Below are positions 45,625-56,539 of a stretch of 64,000 nucleotides of DNA, one piece after another; positions within the stretch are counted from its first letter, which is position 1; each line of letters begins with the position of its first letter. The position numbers and the translations under genes were made by a program. The DNA comes from Galeopsis tetrahit. Taxonomy: Eukaryota; Streptophyta; Magnoliopsida; Lamiales; Lamiaceae. The stretch covers positions 39,711,494 to 39,775,493 of the forward strand of contig OY776133.1 in the NCBI GenBank assembly GCA_963675135.1, read 5' to 3'. Under the pieces are notes generated by a model, which worked only from the letters and a program-made list of their open reading frames with translations, ran no database searches and was not told where the DNA came from.

Positions 45625-46670
45625 TAAAATAACTAAATAACTCTTACATAAATAAAAGAGAAAATATTTAAAAAAATAACTTGAAAAAATCTGAAAAAAA
45701 AAATGTAATTAAAATTTAAAAGTATTTTAAAATCTAACTAGATCTTTAAAAAAAATGTAATTAATATTTTTGAAAAAATTCTTAGAAAATTAAATAGATT
45801 CTGAAATTAAAAAATTAAAAAATTGAAAAAATTCAATAAAACGTAAAAAAAAGGTAATTTTAAAAAATCAATAAAAAATAAGATTTTATTTTTTATTTAA
45901 TTTTCTTAATATTTATTTTTGATTGAGTTGATTTTTTTTTTTATTTTTTTTTTATTTAGCTATCATACTTTTTCTACTATATTAACATTTGAGAAGAAAT
46001 AAATCAAGGTTCAATTTAGTAGGGTAGATTAGCTTTAAGATATGTGGTTAATTGGATTCATGATAGATGTCTAATAAGGTTTAAAATAATTTTTTTATCC
46101 AATACGTCAAAAGATATTCAATTGACGGTATACTAAATGATCAAAAAAACATGTTATTTACCATTCAATATGAATCAATTGAGATATTCAAACTTACCGC
46201 AAATAACTCAACATATCTATTAAATAAGACCTAAAAAGATAAAATTGATCAAGGGTAAAATGGTCTAAAATAGTCTAAAATGAGAGTTCTTTGATTTTTA
46301 TACACACTAAAATCAAAACACATCGTCTTTTGTTTTCTAAGAGATACTATTAAATAATTTTGTTCTTAATTTGTGTGAAAATAAAAATAAAAAGGACAAT
46401 TAAAGTGGAAAAATGAACGTACAAAATATCATCCATTTTAATTTACATTTAAGGATGTTTAAATTATTAAATAACAATAAATATATGTATAATTTTTTTT
46501 AATTTTAATTACATTTTTTAAAATATTTTTAAATTTTAATTGCATTTTTTTAAAGATTTAGTTAGTTTTTTAAAATACTTTTAAATTTTAATTACATGTT
46601 TTTTCAGATTTTTTAAGTTATTTTTTAAAATTATTTTACTCTTTATTTATGTATGGCTGAGTTACTTAGT
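45625..46670. repeat. ~135-bp inverted repeat pair forming a ~1-kb foldback
   Basis: Sequence at about 45625-45760 reappears in reverse complement at about 46530-46670 (shared AACTAARTAACTC, AATCTGAAAAAA and GTAATTAAAATTTAAAAGT words). The loop between is very A+T-rich with no coding signal. It could be a foldback MITE within MULE-2. Confidence 0.55.
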
Positions 46671-46871
46671 TGGATTGGTCTTATACAGAATCAATTCCTT
46701 ATAAGGAATTGAGTTGACTTGGTCAACTTAAATCTTAAATATTCAAGAATATTGTGAACCCTAAATATTCAAAATTATTGTGAATAAAATTTTTGACTTG
46801 GTTAATTTTTTTTATTTATTTTTTTTTTTGTAATTTTTTTTTATTGATAATTTTTTTTCGAAATTGTGTGT

Positions 46872-47322
46872 GTTGAAAAGTGTAAGTTAATATTACTAAA
46901 AAGTGTAACACAATATTACTAAAAAGTGTAACACATTTTTTATTAAAAAGTGTAAGTCACTATAATTGAAAAGTGCAACACAACTTTTAATAAAAAGTAT
47001 AAGTCATTATAACTAGAAAATGCAAGTTAGTATAACTAGAAAATACAAGTTAGTATAACTAGAAAATGCAACACAATATTATTAAAAAGTGCATGTCAAT
47101 ATACTTGAAAAGTGCAATACAATATTTTAATGAAAAGTGTAAGTTATTATACTTGAAAAGTATAACAAAATACGAGTAAAAAATGTAACATAACATTACT
47201 AAAAAGTGTAAGTCACTATAACTGAACATATTGTTGAAAATTGTAAGTCACTACAACTGAAAAGTGCAACAAAATATGACTAAAAGGTGTAGCATAACAT
47301 TACTAAAAGGTGTACCATAATA
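46872..47322. repeat. degenerate tandem repeat of AAAAGTGTAAGTCA / GCAACACAATAT words
   Basis: About ten irregular units, each combining AAAAGTGTAAGTCAN-TATAACT and AAAAGTGCAACACAATATT words. The array continues on the far side of the small CACTA (48589-48725), showing that the CACTA inserted into it. An 18-bp perfect palindrome AATTCCTTATAAGGAATT lies upstream at about 46689-46706 and recurs at 48963-48980 and 51981-51998. Confidence 0.7.
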
Positions 47323-47325
47323 TTA

Positions 47326-48588
47326 CACTACAAATTTTGGCCCTGGTACCAAGGGAATTTCCCGAGGGAAGAAATCCCTCGAAAAATGCCGAGGGACGGG
47401 GCGAGGGACATATTGGGCGAGGGAAAATACTGAGGGAAATAAAATCCCTTGCTAATTGGCAAGGGAAATTAAATCCCTCGGCAGTGCCGAGCAATTTCCC
47501 GAGGGAAATCAAATAAAAAATTTGCCGAGGCACTGGCCCTCGGGAATATGCCAGATTAACTATTCCATTTGGCAGGTTAACATTCACAAAACTATTTGGT
47601 ATATACAAAAACTAACATATCTAATCATGCATCTAATTCGACCCAGTAGTTAAAGTACTATTTTTTTGTATATACAAAAATTATCAATATTTAAATCACG
47701 CATTTTAAGACCATAATATAATTCTAACCATATTCAACAATATTTCTTTATATAATGATTTTATTAAGAATTAGTGCATTGATCATAGTTAAGATTTTTT
47801 TGCAAAAATACTTACCGGTAGTGACAATAAAAAAGTTAGAAAAATAAACTAATATAAATTGAATTAAAGAATTTAAAAAATTTTAATAAGAAAAAATACA
47901 AAAAAATGCAAAATAAAATAGCAGAAACTGAACTAAAATGTTGTAAAAGAAAAATAGGAAGAAAAATTAAATAAAATGTTGAACTAAAAAATTAGAAAAA
48001 AAAAACGAAACATAAATTTTAAATTAAAAATAGAACAAAAAGCAAAAAAAAAAAAAGGCTTATATAGTTAAATTGTACATAAATTATTAAAAAATATAAA
48101 TGTATTAAATAAGCAATCAAATTAAATAATACATAAATTATTAAAAAAATAGATTAAAAATATAACATATATATTAAGACATTCAAACTATAAATGAAAA
48201 TAGCTTCTAGCCTAACGGCAATAGGAGCATCCATAAGCATTACCTGAACCGAGAGGTCCCGAGTTCAACTCCTCGCCATAGGCTTGATCGCCCGAGTTCA
48301 TTTTAAATTTCGGCATTTTTTTTAGCGAGGCTCGGTATTGCCAAGGGATTTCAAATTCCCTCAGTTCAACTCCTCGCCATAGGCTTGATCGCCCGAGTTC
48401 ATTTTAAATTTCGGCATTTTTTTTAGCGAGGCTCGGTATTGCCAAGGGATTTCAAATTCCCTCGGGAAACAATTGCCGAGGAACATTTCCTCAAGGGACT
48501 CTTTCCCTCGGGAATTCCCTCGCAAAATTCAATGTCGAGGGTTTTTCCCTTTCCAATTCCTTCGGTACGAGGGCCAAATTTTGTTGTG
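47326..48588. mobile_element. 1.26-kb non-autonomous CACTA-type element
   Basis: The left end is CACTACAAATTTTGGCCC and the right end (reverse complement) is CACAACAAAATTTGGCCC. The inverted repeats run for about 34 bp with few mismatches. The 3-bp duplication is TTA (47323-47325 and 48589-48591). The subterminal regions are packed with CCGAGGG / CCCTCGG words in both orientations. It has no transposase and the middle is A+T-rich. Open frames on both strands over the repeat-rich ends are artefacts of the palindromic words. Confidence 0.85.
48262..48463. repeat. perfect 101-bp tandem duplication in the small CACTA
   Basis: Copies at 48262-48362 and 48363-48463 appear identical by eye. The duplicated unit contains a B-box-like GAGTTCAACTC word and the subterminal AAGGGATTTCAAATTCCCTC segment. 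Confidence 0.88.
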
Positions 48589-48643
48589 TTACTAAAAAGT
48601 GTAAGTCAATATAACTAAAAAATATTGTTAAAAATAGTAAGTC

Positions 48644-48989
48644 CTGAAAAGTGCAACAAAATATGTGTAACATATAACATCACTAACAAGACAAGTGTAT
48701 GTCATTATAACTGAAATTATTATTGCAAATATTGCAAAATAACATGCTAAAAAATTGCATGTTACACTTTCCCTTATTTTTAACATGCATTTTTATAATT
48801 AAAAAAAATATATATGTGAAAATTGTTAGATGTAAGAGTTGAACACTAGACCTCAACATAAAAAAGACTATTCTCAACCGTTTAAACTCCGCAAATTATC
48901 ATACATGTTTTTTGCGTATTTTATTTTTATTATCAATCCTACCAATTTTTTAAAATTTACTCAATTCCTTATAAGGAATTGAGTCTACA
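48644..48989 (+). repeat. direct repeat R1, left of the captured LINE segment
   Basis: It starts CTGAAAAGTGCAACAAAATATG and ends GGAATTGAGTCTACA. It is repeated as R2 (51812-52007), which lacks an internal ~145 bp (about 48709-48855). Confidence 0.8.
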
Positions 48990-49208
48990 GTTCATACCGA
49001 AAAAATGGAGAAACCTAGAGAGAGAGAGTGGGTGAGAGAGGGGGAATGGGAGACGGTGAGGTGAAGGGGAGGAAGCAGGAGAACCATAGCCGAGCGAGGA
49101 TCGACGAGTCAGGCGCGACATAGGGGATATGAGGAAAATAGAAGAACAGCGGACGGAAACAGGGGAAGAAAGCCAGGGGGAAAAATCAAAGGAAACTATG
49201 GGGCACCA
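48990..49208 (+). other. 5' untranslated region of the captured LINE
   Basis: Purine-rich and G+C-rich, with GAGAGAGAGAG and GGGGAA runs, quite unlike the A+T-rich surroundings. It is typical of a plant LINE 5' region and marks the left edge of the captured segment. Confidence 0.6.
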
Positions 49209-51275
49209 ATGGAGAGTGACGCCAAGTCTTTCTTCTTCAGGAACTTCCCAGAGGAGAGCAGCATACAGACTCTTGCCGAGAAATTCAATGAGTTGGGAAA
49301 GATAGTGGATATCTATTGTCCGAGGAAACGGGACAATGAAGGCAAACCTTTTGGGTTTGTAAGATATCCGGCGGACATCATCAGAGAGGAGGGCGCATTC
49401 CTGGAACGCCTAAATAATCTATGGATTGGAAGCTTCAAGATGAGGGTGTACGTCCCAAGGTTCTCGCGCCAAAAGCCAACCATAAAGGAACCGACACCAA
49501 AACGGTTCGAGGCGAATCTAGGAAGACGGAAGCCAGGTGTTACTTTCAAAGAGGCAGCGGGGGAGACACTTGAAGCCGAAGGACAGCAGACGATAAACAC
49601 ACAAACGACATTGACCTTCGAAACCCGCGAGGAGGAAACGACGTGGCTCAACGACAACTTCACGGGACTGTTAAGAAAGGAGCTATGGTGGGACGAGATA
49701 GGGGAGGAACTGCAAGGGGAGTGCAGTAACGCCCTCAAAGTACACTATCTGGGGGATGATGTAGTACTGTTACGAAGCCTAAAAGAAGAACAGACAAGCA
49801 AGGTGCTGGAGGAACTCGACGAATGGGTGTCCAACTGGTTTGTGTGGGTACGCCCATGGAAACAGACAGATGTAAGCCACAAGAGGAGAATATGGACCAG
49901 ATGGATAGGTGTACCAGCCCATGCATGGAACATAAGATTTTTCACACAAATGAGTGCAAGGTTTGGGTCATTGATGAGGCTAGACCATAATACTACGTTA
50001 AAAAACAATTTAGACATAGCAAGAGTCCAAATGTCGATCCCTTTTACAAACGATGTCAACCAGATTATCCCAGTCACGATAGATGGGAAGGTGTTCAGAA
50101 TCAGGATAGAGGAGGAACAAACATGCCACCACGAGGAGAACGACAGTGATGGGGAATCGGAGGACACGGACGTATCAAGCGCAGACAACACATCGATTAT
50201 TGGCCGGAATTCGGTAGACTCGGACGAATCGAAAGATGAATCGGTGAAAATCGCCGGAGAAGAGGCATTAAATGACGGCGTCGAGGCATTAAATGAAGGC
50301 ATGGAGGAGGTCTCACAATCCCAAGACATTGGGGAGACGGAACATACCTCGGGGAACACAGAACGCATGGATCAAATCAACGTAACGGTTGGAAGATTAA
50401 ATCTCAACCACGCGCCAGAAGGAAACAGGAAGGAAAGTAACGCGCTGGATCCATACTCCGAAAGCACACCAGTCGAGACTGTGGACGGGTATGTATCTGG
50501 GCTGAAGCCCAATTCAGAAGATATGGGCCAAAGTAGTGAAATGAATGGGAACAATACCCTAGAAAAAGCCATTGAGGATAACAAGGCGGGAAGCCAAGAA
50601 GTTGAGGCCCACTCAGAAAACCCATCGAACGAGGCTGAGGGCTGGAATGAAAACGGGCCAAGGCCCAATATACTATATGAGGTAAGAGACCTCTACTTAG
50701 GGCACAGGATTAATACACTCCGAGGGGAAATCACACACCTCACATGCGATACAGCTGGTACTAAGTCTGGATTATCGGGACACGCACCAAGACTTGCAGA
50801 ACCAACCTCACACCACACAGACGCTCAGATCTACACCGATAAGGAAGAAAACGAGGTTAGGGGTACGGCGGAACTCCCACCATCTATACCTAACCTCGCA
50901 CTACCCAAACAACACCCAACCAAGCCTAACCCCTCAACCAAAAACCTACCCAGAAATCAAGGAGGCATCTCAAAGCAAGCCAAGAAGAAGCTAGAAAGGA
51001 AAGATTTCACATACTTCGTCAACGAAATTCAAACCACGGAGGACATAGATTTTGAGATGAGAAACAACGGGGGTGGACGGAAAAAGTTGCAATCAAAGAG
51101 CAAGTTGGGCGAGAAAGCGGAAGAAGCACAGGAAACCTGGGAACTAGCAAAAAAGATAGGTGCTGCTACAAAAAGAAAAGACTCAGAAATCATCGAAATT
51201 TTGTCATATCAAATGGAAGAACAAGAAAGGACTAACACAGTGGGCAAGGAGCTGAATAAAACGGTGTCTCAATGA
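49209..51275 (+). CDS. LINE ORF1 protein, 688 codons, intact
   Basis: ATG 49209. An N-terminal RNA-recognition (RRM) domain has RNP-type motifs (SFFFRNFP at residues ~7-14, KPFGFVRYP ~46-54). It is followed by a DUF4283-like region (~130-300, with WVSNWFVWVRPW and RRIWTRWIGVPAHAW), a long acidic disordered stretch (~305-480), and a basic C-terminal tail with Gln/Lys/Glu-rich helices. I see no CCHC knuckle. In plant L1-type LINEs this protein binds element RNA and accompanies the reverse transcriptase. It ends TGA 51273-51275, overlapping the ATG of ORF2 (51272-51274). It is the longest undamaged non-LTR gene in the window, but the element lacks its 3' part and cannot move by itself. Confidence 0.85.
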   Translation: MESDAKSFFFRNFPEESSIQTLAEKFNELGKIVDIYCPRKRDNEGKPFGFVRYPADIIREEGAFLERLNNLWIGSFKMRVYVPRFSRQKPTIKEPTPKRFEANLGRRKPGVTFKEAAGETLEAEGQQTINTQTTLTFETREEETTWLNDNFTGLLRKELWWDEIGEELQGECSNALKVHYLGDDVVLLRSLKEEQTSKVLEELDEWVSNWFVWVRPWKQTDVSHKRRIWTRWIGVPAHAWNIRFFTQMSARFGSLMRLDHNTTLKNNLDIARVQMSIPFTNDVNQIIPVTIDGKVFRIRIEEEQTCHHEENDSDGESEDTDVSSADNTSIIGRNSVDSDESKDESVKIAGEEALNDGVEALNEGMEEVSQSQDIGETEHTSGNTERMDQINVTVGRLNLNHAPEGNRKESNALDPYSESTPVETVDGYVSGLKPNSEDMGQSSEMNGNNTLEKAIEDNKAGSQEVEAHSENPSNEAEGWNENGPRPNILYEVRDLYLGHRINTLRGEITHLTCDTAGTKSGLSGHAPRLAEPTSHHTDAQIYTDKEENEVRGTAELPPSIPNLALPKQHPTKPNPSTKNLPRNQGGISKQAKKKLERKDFTYFVNEIQTTEDIDFEMRNNGGGRKKLQSKSKLGEKAEEAQETWELAKKIGAATKRKDSEIIEILSYQMEEQERTNTVGKELNKTVSQ

Positions 51276-51811
51276 AGGTACTATCCCTCAATATTAGGGG
51301 CTTGGGGAGCAAAATGAAGAACAGAGAGATTAGGGAACTGATAAAGACTCATAGGGTGGATATATGTTTCGTACAAGAGACCAGGAAAGAAGCTTTTGAC
51401 GAATTTGGAGGAAGAGCAGTGTGGGGGGAGGGGAATTTCGACTGGGCACATAGAGAGGCCGAGGGGAGATCTGGAGGTATCTTGACAATATGGAACACAT
51501 AAGTTTTTGCAGTAACAAGTAAATGGCATATGCAGGGGGCACTTGTAGTCAATGGCAGATGGGGGACGGATCAGACAGAGTGCTGCCTAGTAAACGTCTA
51601 TGCGCCGTGTGCACTCGGTGAGAGAATGGAATTATGGGGGAGAATAAAGGCAGTAACCCAACAAAACCCAGAAGCATGTATCTGTGTGGGAGGCGACTTC
51701 AACTCGATAAGGTGGGGATCCGAGAGAGTGGGTAGAAGAGCAGAGCCAAATCGAAGCGACATTGAAGCGTTCGACTCTTTTATTAGAGACGCCGGAATGC
51801 TGGACCTCCCA
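51272..51811 (+). pseudogene. LINE ORF2 N-terminus: AP-type endonuclease, one stop, 3'-truncated
   Basis: ATG 51272 overlaps the ORF1 stop (ATGA). The N-terminal endonuclease motifs are clear: LSLNIRGLGSK, the catalytic Glu in CFVQETR, NVYAPC and GGDFNSIRWG. TAA 51500-51502 interrupts the same frame after codon 76. The sequence then continues to about 51811 and stops abruptly where R2 begins. The reverse transcriptase domain is missing. Truncation at the 3' side is opposite to normal LINE behaviour. Confidence 0.88.
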
Positions 51812-52007
51812 CTGAAAAATGCAACAAAATATGTGTAACATAACATCACTAACAAGTGTATGTCATTATAATTGAACATAAAAAAGACTATTCTCAATCG
51901 TTTAAGCTACGTAAATTATAATACATGTTTTTCGCGTATTTTATTTTTATTATCAATCCTACCAATTTTTTAAAATTCTCAATTCCTTATAAGGAATTGA
52001 GTCTACA
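51812..52007 (+). repeat. direct repeat R2, right of the captured LINE segment
   Basis: Copy of R1 with an internal deletion. It is directly joined to the broken end of the LINE ORF2 and ends at the same GAGTCTACA word. Confidence 0.8.
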
Positions 52008-52098
52008 AGAGACCTACCCTACTTAGTTATTTTAAGTACATTTATTTTTGTATTTAAATTATGAGGTGTGGTATTTTGAGATGTTATTAACTCTATTT

Positions 52099-52147
<49 letters not shown>

Positions 52148-52705
52148 AAGGAGAGACAGTGGTGTGGCATGATGACATGGCATTTTAAAATATATGTGGC
52201 ATTAAATTTGTCAATTATAATTCCTTCAAAACATAAAGGATTAAAATTGATATAAAAAAGAACTAAAATTAAAAAATGGAGGACGTATTTTATAAAGTTA
52301 AAACTTAAAAGATTTATTTTGGAATCTCTCAAACTTATAGGACTAAAAATAAAATTTCCTCTAAATTGAGTAACGGAGGCAATATGGTTTGAGCATTAAA
52401 TTTACCTAGGTTTATAAGACTGTGTTTATATCCATGTCCAGCCATGACCCGGTAATCAAATATAAAATTCATTTCTCACTCCTCCACCTACACATTTTAC
52501 ACCACAACCAAAACACATCTTTTTTCACACTTTATCCACAACCACCACAACCACAACCAACATTTAATAAATTATTTCTTTTATAAATACATATTATATT
52601 ATTAATTTTTACTATATTTTAATGTGTAAATTAGTATATAATGGATGCATAAAATATTATATTTGTCTAACATATCTATTAAATTTGTCTAACCTATATA
52701 TCACA
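52008..52705. other. right terminal repeat of MULE-2 and MULE-1 flank, no gene
   Basis: It holds the right inverted repeat of MULE-2 (to 52362), a (TA)n/(GA)n tract at 52104-52147, and A+T-rich MULE-1 sequence. Confidence 0.6.
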
Positions 52706-52846
52706 CTAGTGTAAGACCCGCATACTACGCGGGGTTGGAATAAGTATATTTTATTAATTTTTAATAATTATAATAATTTTAACCTAATTTAATTTTATAT
52801 TATAATGAAAAATATTAAAATTTAAATGTTATGTCAATATAAATTA

Positions 52847-52850
<4 letters not shown>

Positions 52851-52930
<80 letters not shown>
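52851..52930. repeat. (TA)40 microsatellite
   Basis: 80 bp of uninterrupted AT dinucleotides within the Helitron candidate. Confidence 0.95.
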
Positions 52931-52937
<7 letters not shown>

Positions 52938-54152
52938 GAAAAGACTATATATTTGTAATTTTTTGTATTTTATTAGAAATATAAAATACAAATGATATGT
53001 CAATATAAATTACATCACATATATAAAAAATACAAAAGAGAATTATGAATTTATTTAAATGATGTTGATTCACCCATGAATGTAGTAATCTCTCGAAATT
53101 CTGAATAAACAATGCTCTCGAAATTCTGAAATGATGTAGATTTCAATGCTCTCGAAATTCTGAATTTATATATGTGAAATCATCTTATTTATAATGTGAA
53201 ATTTATGTAAGATGATATATTTGAATCCTTAATAATATTTGCAATCATATAAAATTTATATTTGAATATTATTAATATTAACATTAAATTTGTTTAGATA
53301 TTATTAATATAAGATTAAAATTAAATTTATTTAGATATTATTAAGATAAGATTAAATTTATTTAAGTTAGATTTATAAAAATGAAAGTCAATTAAATTTG
53401 TTGGAGTAAAGTGGGCAAGTCAAATTTCCTTTGTTCTATCATATTATATTTTACTCCAAAAAATTCTAATTTATAGGAAATAATTATATTTTTGTTCGAG
53501 TAATTTTAGGAAAAAGATTATGACAATTAAATGAATTTGTTGGATTTAAAAAAGTAAAAAGATCGAAATATCAAATTTTATATTTATTGTTGGAGTATTT
53601 ATATATTATTAAGATAGATAGATAAGATTAAATTTATTAAATTTATAGACAGATGCTTGGAATTATAAAATATTATTGTTTGTTGGAATAATTTTAGGAA
53701 AAAAAAGCAAATCTTATTGTTGGTGTAATTTTAGAAATAAGATTAAAATTAAATATTATTAAGATACATTAAATAGGAAAAAAAATCAAATCTTGGAGAA
53801 ATTTTAGGAATAAGATTAAAATTAAATTTATTTAGATATTATTAAGATAGATTTATTAAGATATTATTAAGATAGATTTATAAAAATTAAAGTCAAAATA
53901 CATTGTGCATATTAAATTTTTGAATTTATAAAAAATCAAATTTTATTGTTTGTTGGAGTAATTTTAGGAATAAGATTAAAATTAAATTTATTTAGATATT
54001 ATTAAGATAGATTTATTTAAATATTATTAATTAAAAAAGTAAAAAAATCGAAATATCAAATTTTATATTTATTGTTGAAGTATTTAAATATTATTAAGAT
54101 AAATAGATAGATAAGATTAAATTTATAGATGGATGGTTGGAATTATAAAATA

Positions 54153-55508
54153 GGGTTAATAACTAATAAGGTCATTTCACTACTAGTTTTATCTAATAAA
54201 ACCTACACCAAATTTTCTTGTCTAATAGAGTCAAATTGAAAAATCTAAGACAATTATACCCTTTTACTAATTTGACACAATTCGAAATTTTTAATTCAAA
54301 TTAAAGGGTCAACTAAATACCTTAATTATAGATTAACACAGATTCTCAAAAGAAGCGAAATTTAAGTAGCTTTCAAATTTTTAAAAATTTCCTAAAAAGT
54401 AGGTATCCTCATTAATAGGTTTCACTTGTTTAGCTTCAAGAATTCTAGAGTCTGCATTTTCAAAATTTAAGCAACTTTCAAAATTTAAAAAATTTGATCA
54501 ACATGTATAAGTTATTAACAGAGAATCTCGAAAAAGCAAGATTTAAGCAACTTTCAAAATTTTAAAAATTTCCTAAAAAGTAGATATCCCATTAATTCAA
54601 ATAAGAAGCATAAAAAAATTATGGAGTGAATAGTGCATGGTGTGCAATATTGAAAAAGTATGTATATAGAACTGCATATCTATATGTGAGTAAAAAACAC
54701 AATATGAAGTAAGTAGTGCATATCTATTTCGTAACATGTATATATATGCATAGTTGAATGCACATGAATAGATATGCATTGAGCAGTGCACTAAACCGAT
54801 ATGCATTGTGCAGTTACAAGGCATATGATTAAGCTTCTGACTGTATTACACAAGTGATCGATTTAGTAAGAAAAGTAAAAAAAAAAAACAATGGAGAACT
54901 ATACAGCATCTGAGTGAGACATTGATGAACTCAAACCATGACGAGACACATGATAGATGTTCCGAAAATATAAAGAGAAATAAATATTTAGTAAAAAAAT
55001 CTTGATCTAATATCAATATGAAATCTCGTCAGGGTTTGAGTTCATCAATAATCGAACGATAAAAAATAAAATGATAAGAATTGGATACGTACTATGCAGA
55101 CGAATCTTGATCTAATATCAATATGAAATTTCTTATTCTGATCTCAGTGCATCATCGAATCTGAGAAATCGAATTTGAGAAATTGAAATTGAAAAGCAAA
55201 TTTGGGAATTTTTCTTCGGTGCATAACAAGAATCTGAGGGAATAATTTTCGAAAATCGAATTTGGAAAGTCAGTAAATTACGGGTAACATAACCTAAATT
55301 CTAGGATTTTGACTCTGCAACTTTTATGGAATTTAAAATATCTCATTAATAGTTTTTATTGACGAAAATAGTTTAAATAATTAGATTAAGGGTAGTATGG
55401 GATTTTTGGCTTTAATTTGACTCTATTAGAAAATTATAAAACTTGGTGTTTCTATTAGCTTAAGGGGTTCTAATAATGACCCTATTAGGGAAGTGTTTCT
55501 ATTAGTTT
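54153..55508. mobile_element. 1.36-kb MITE inside the Helitron candidate
   Basis: Imperfect terminal inverted repeats of ~100 bp share CTAATAGAGTCAAATT and AACTAATA words. The 5-bp flanks AAATA lie at 54148-54152 and 55509-55513. The empty site TTATAAAATATTATTGTTTG is seen elsewhere in the same repeat array (near 53655 and 55675), confirming the insertion. An internal direct repeat of ~80 bp lies at about 54350-54430 and 54525-54600. It has no coding capacity. Confidence 0.75.
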
Positions 55509-56539
55509 AAATATTATTGTTTGTTGGAGTAATTTTAGGAAAAAAAAAATTGTTGGAGTAATTTTAGGAAAAAAAATCAAATTTTATTGTTGGAGTAATT
55601 TTAGGAATTAAATTTATTTAGATATTATTAAGATAAATTTATTTAAATATTATTAAGATAGATTTGGTTGGAATTATAAAATATTATTGTTTGTTGGAGT
55701 AATTTTAGAAAAAAAAAATCAAATCTTATTGTTTGTGTAATTTTACGAATTAAATTTATTTAAATATTATTAAGATAGATTAAATATTTTAGAAAAAATA
55801 AAATTTTAATTTATTTTTATAGTATTGTGCAATACTCAAGCATAAGGAAAAATAAAATTTTGTGATCTATAGTATTGTGCAATACCCAAGCATAAGGGAA
55901 AATAAAATTTCGGGAAGATGAATTTGTTGAATTTCTAAACATAAGGAAAAATAAAATTTCGGGAAGATGGATTTGTTGAATTTCTATTGAGAAGATGAGA
56001 GACAGTCTTACAACAACCTTCAATAAAATTAATCCAAACCATGTATACATAAATTACAAAAATCTTCAAATGCAAGAAGAAATATACATAAATTACAAAA
56101 ATCTTCAATATTCAAAAATCTTTAATCTTCAAAATTTCTTCATAATCTCACAATCTTCAAAGTCATAATCTTCACAATCATTGAGTTGAGTAGACAAATT
56201 GTTGGATTTCTATTGAGTAGACAATCTTCAAATTTTCAAAATCCAAAATCTTCAATAAATTGATTATAATCAATGGATGAGATAAAAAATAAAATTGAGA
56301 ATGAATGAGAAATTAGGGATTTTGAGAAGAGATGAGGGATTTATATAGGAAATAAGATTAAGGATGTAGGGTCAAGATTAAGTTTTAAAATGAATGTAAG
56401 AGATTAAAAGAAAAGTGTAGAATGAATGAGAATTCAAGGATTTTGAAATAGAGTGATTTGAGAAGAGAGGGATTCAGATAGACCAATGAATTAGCGACAC
56501 GTGACTGTAAAAAATGTTTGCAAATATATATTATAAAGA

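Larger units (their letters stand above)
45338..52362. mobile_element. 7-kb Mutator-type element (MULE-2) carrying a captured LINE segment
   Basis: It begins GAGGAAATTTTATTTTTAG and ends with the reverse complement at 52361. The terminal inverted repeats stay alignable for about 320 bp (to ~45655 and from ~52025). The flanks are GAATTGAGT (45329-45337) and AAATTGAGT (52363-52371), 8 of 9 identical. The joined flanks restore the ACGGAG-type terminal-repeat sequence of MULE-1, so MULE-2 sits inside MULE-1. No transposase is seen. The interior has the small CACTA and an almost complete LINE ORF1. Confidence 0.75.
52706..56539 (-). mobile_element. Helitron candidate, non-autonomous, 3.8 kb
   Basis: On the minus strand the right end is TCTTTATAATATA following an A. 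The left end is a hairpin (ACCCCGC / GCGGGT around GTAGTAT, 52716-52735) six bases before CTAG (52709-52706), followed by T. This fits the Helitron rule of TC...hairpin-CTRR inserted between A and T. No RepHel gene is present. The interior consists of degenerate repeats of TTGGAGTAATTTTAGGAA and TATTATTAAGATAGATTTA words (53390-54150 and 55500-55800) and a MITE. Confidence 0.5.

Noticed and set aside
47303..47608. Open frames on both strands at the left end of the small CACTA
   Set aside because: They are produced by palindromic CCCTCGG/CCGAGGG words and have no protein similarity.
48214..48275. Functional tRNA gene
   Set aside because: A- and B-box-like words are present but no cloverleaf with acceptor stem or anticodon arm could be traced.
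52815..53003. Small minus-strand ORF with Tyr-Ile repeats
   Set aside because: It is a translation of the (TA)40 tract.
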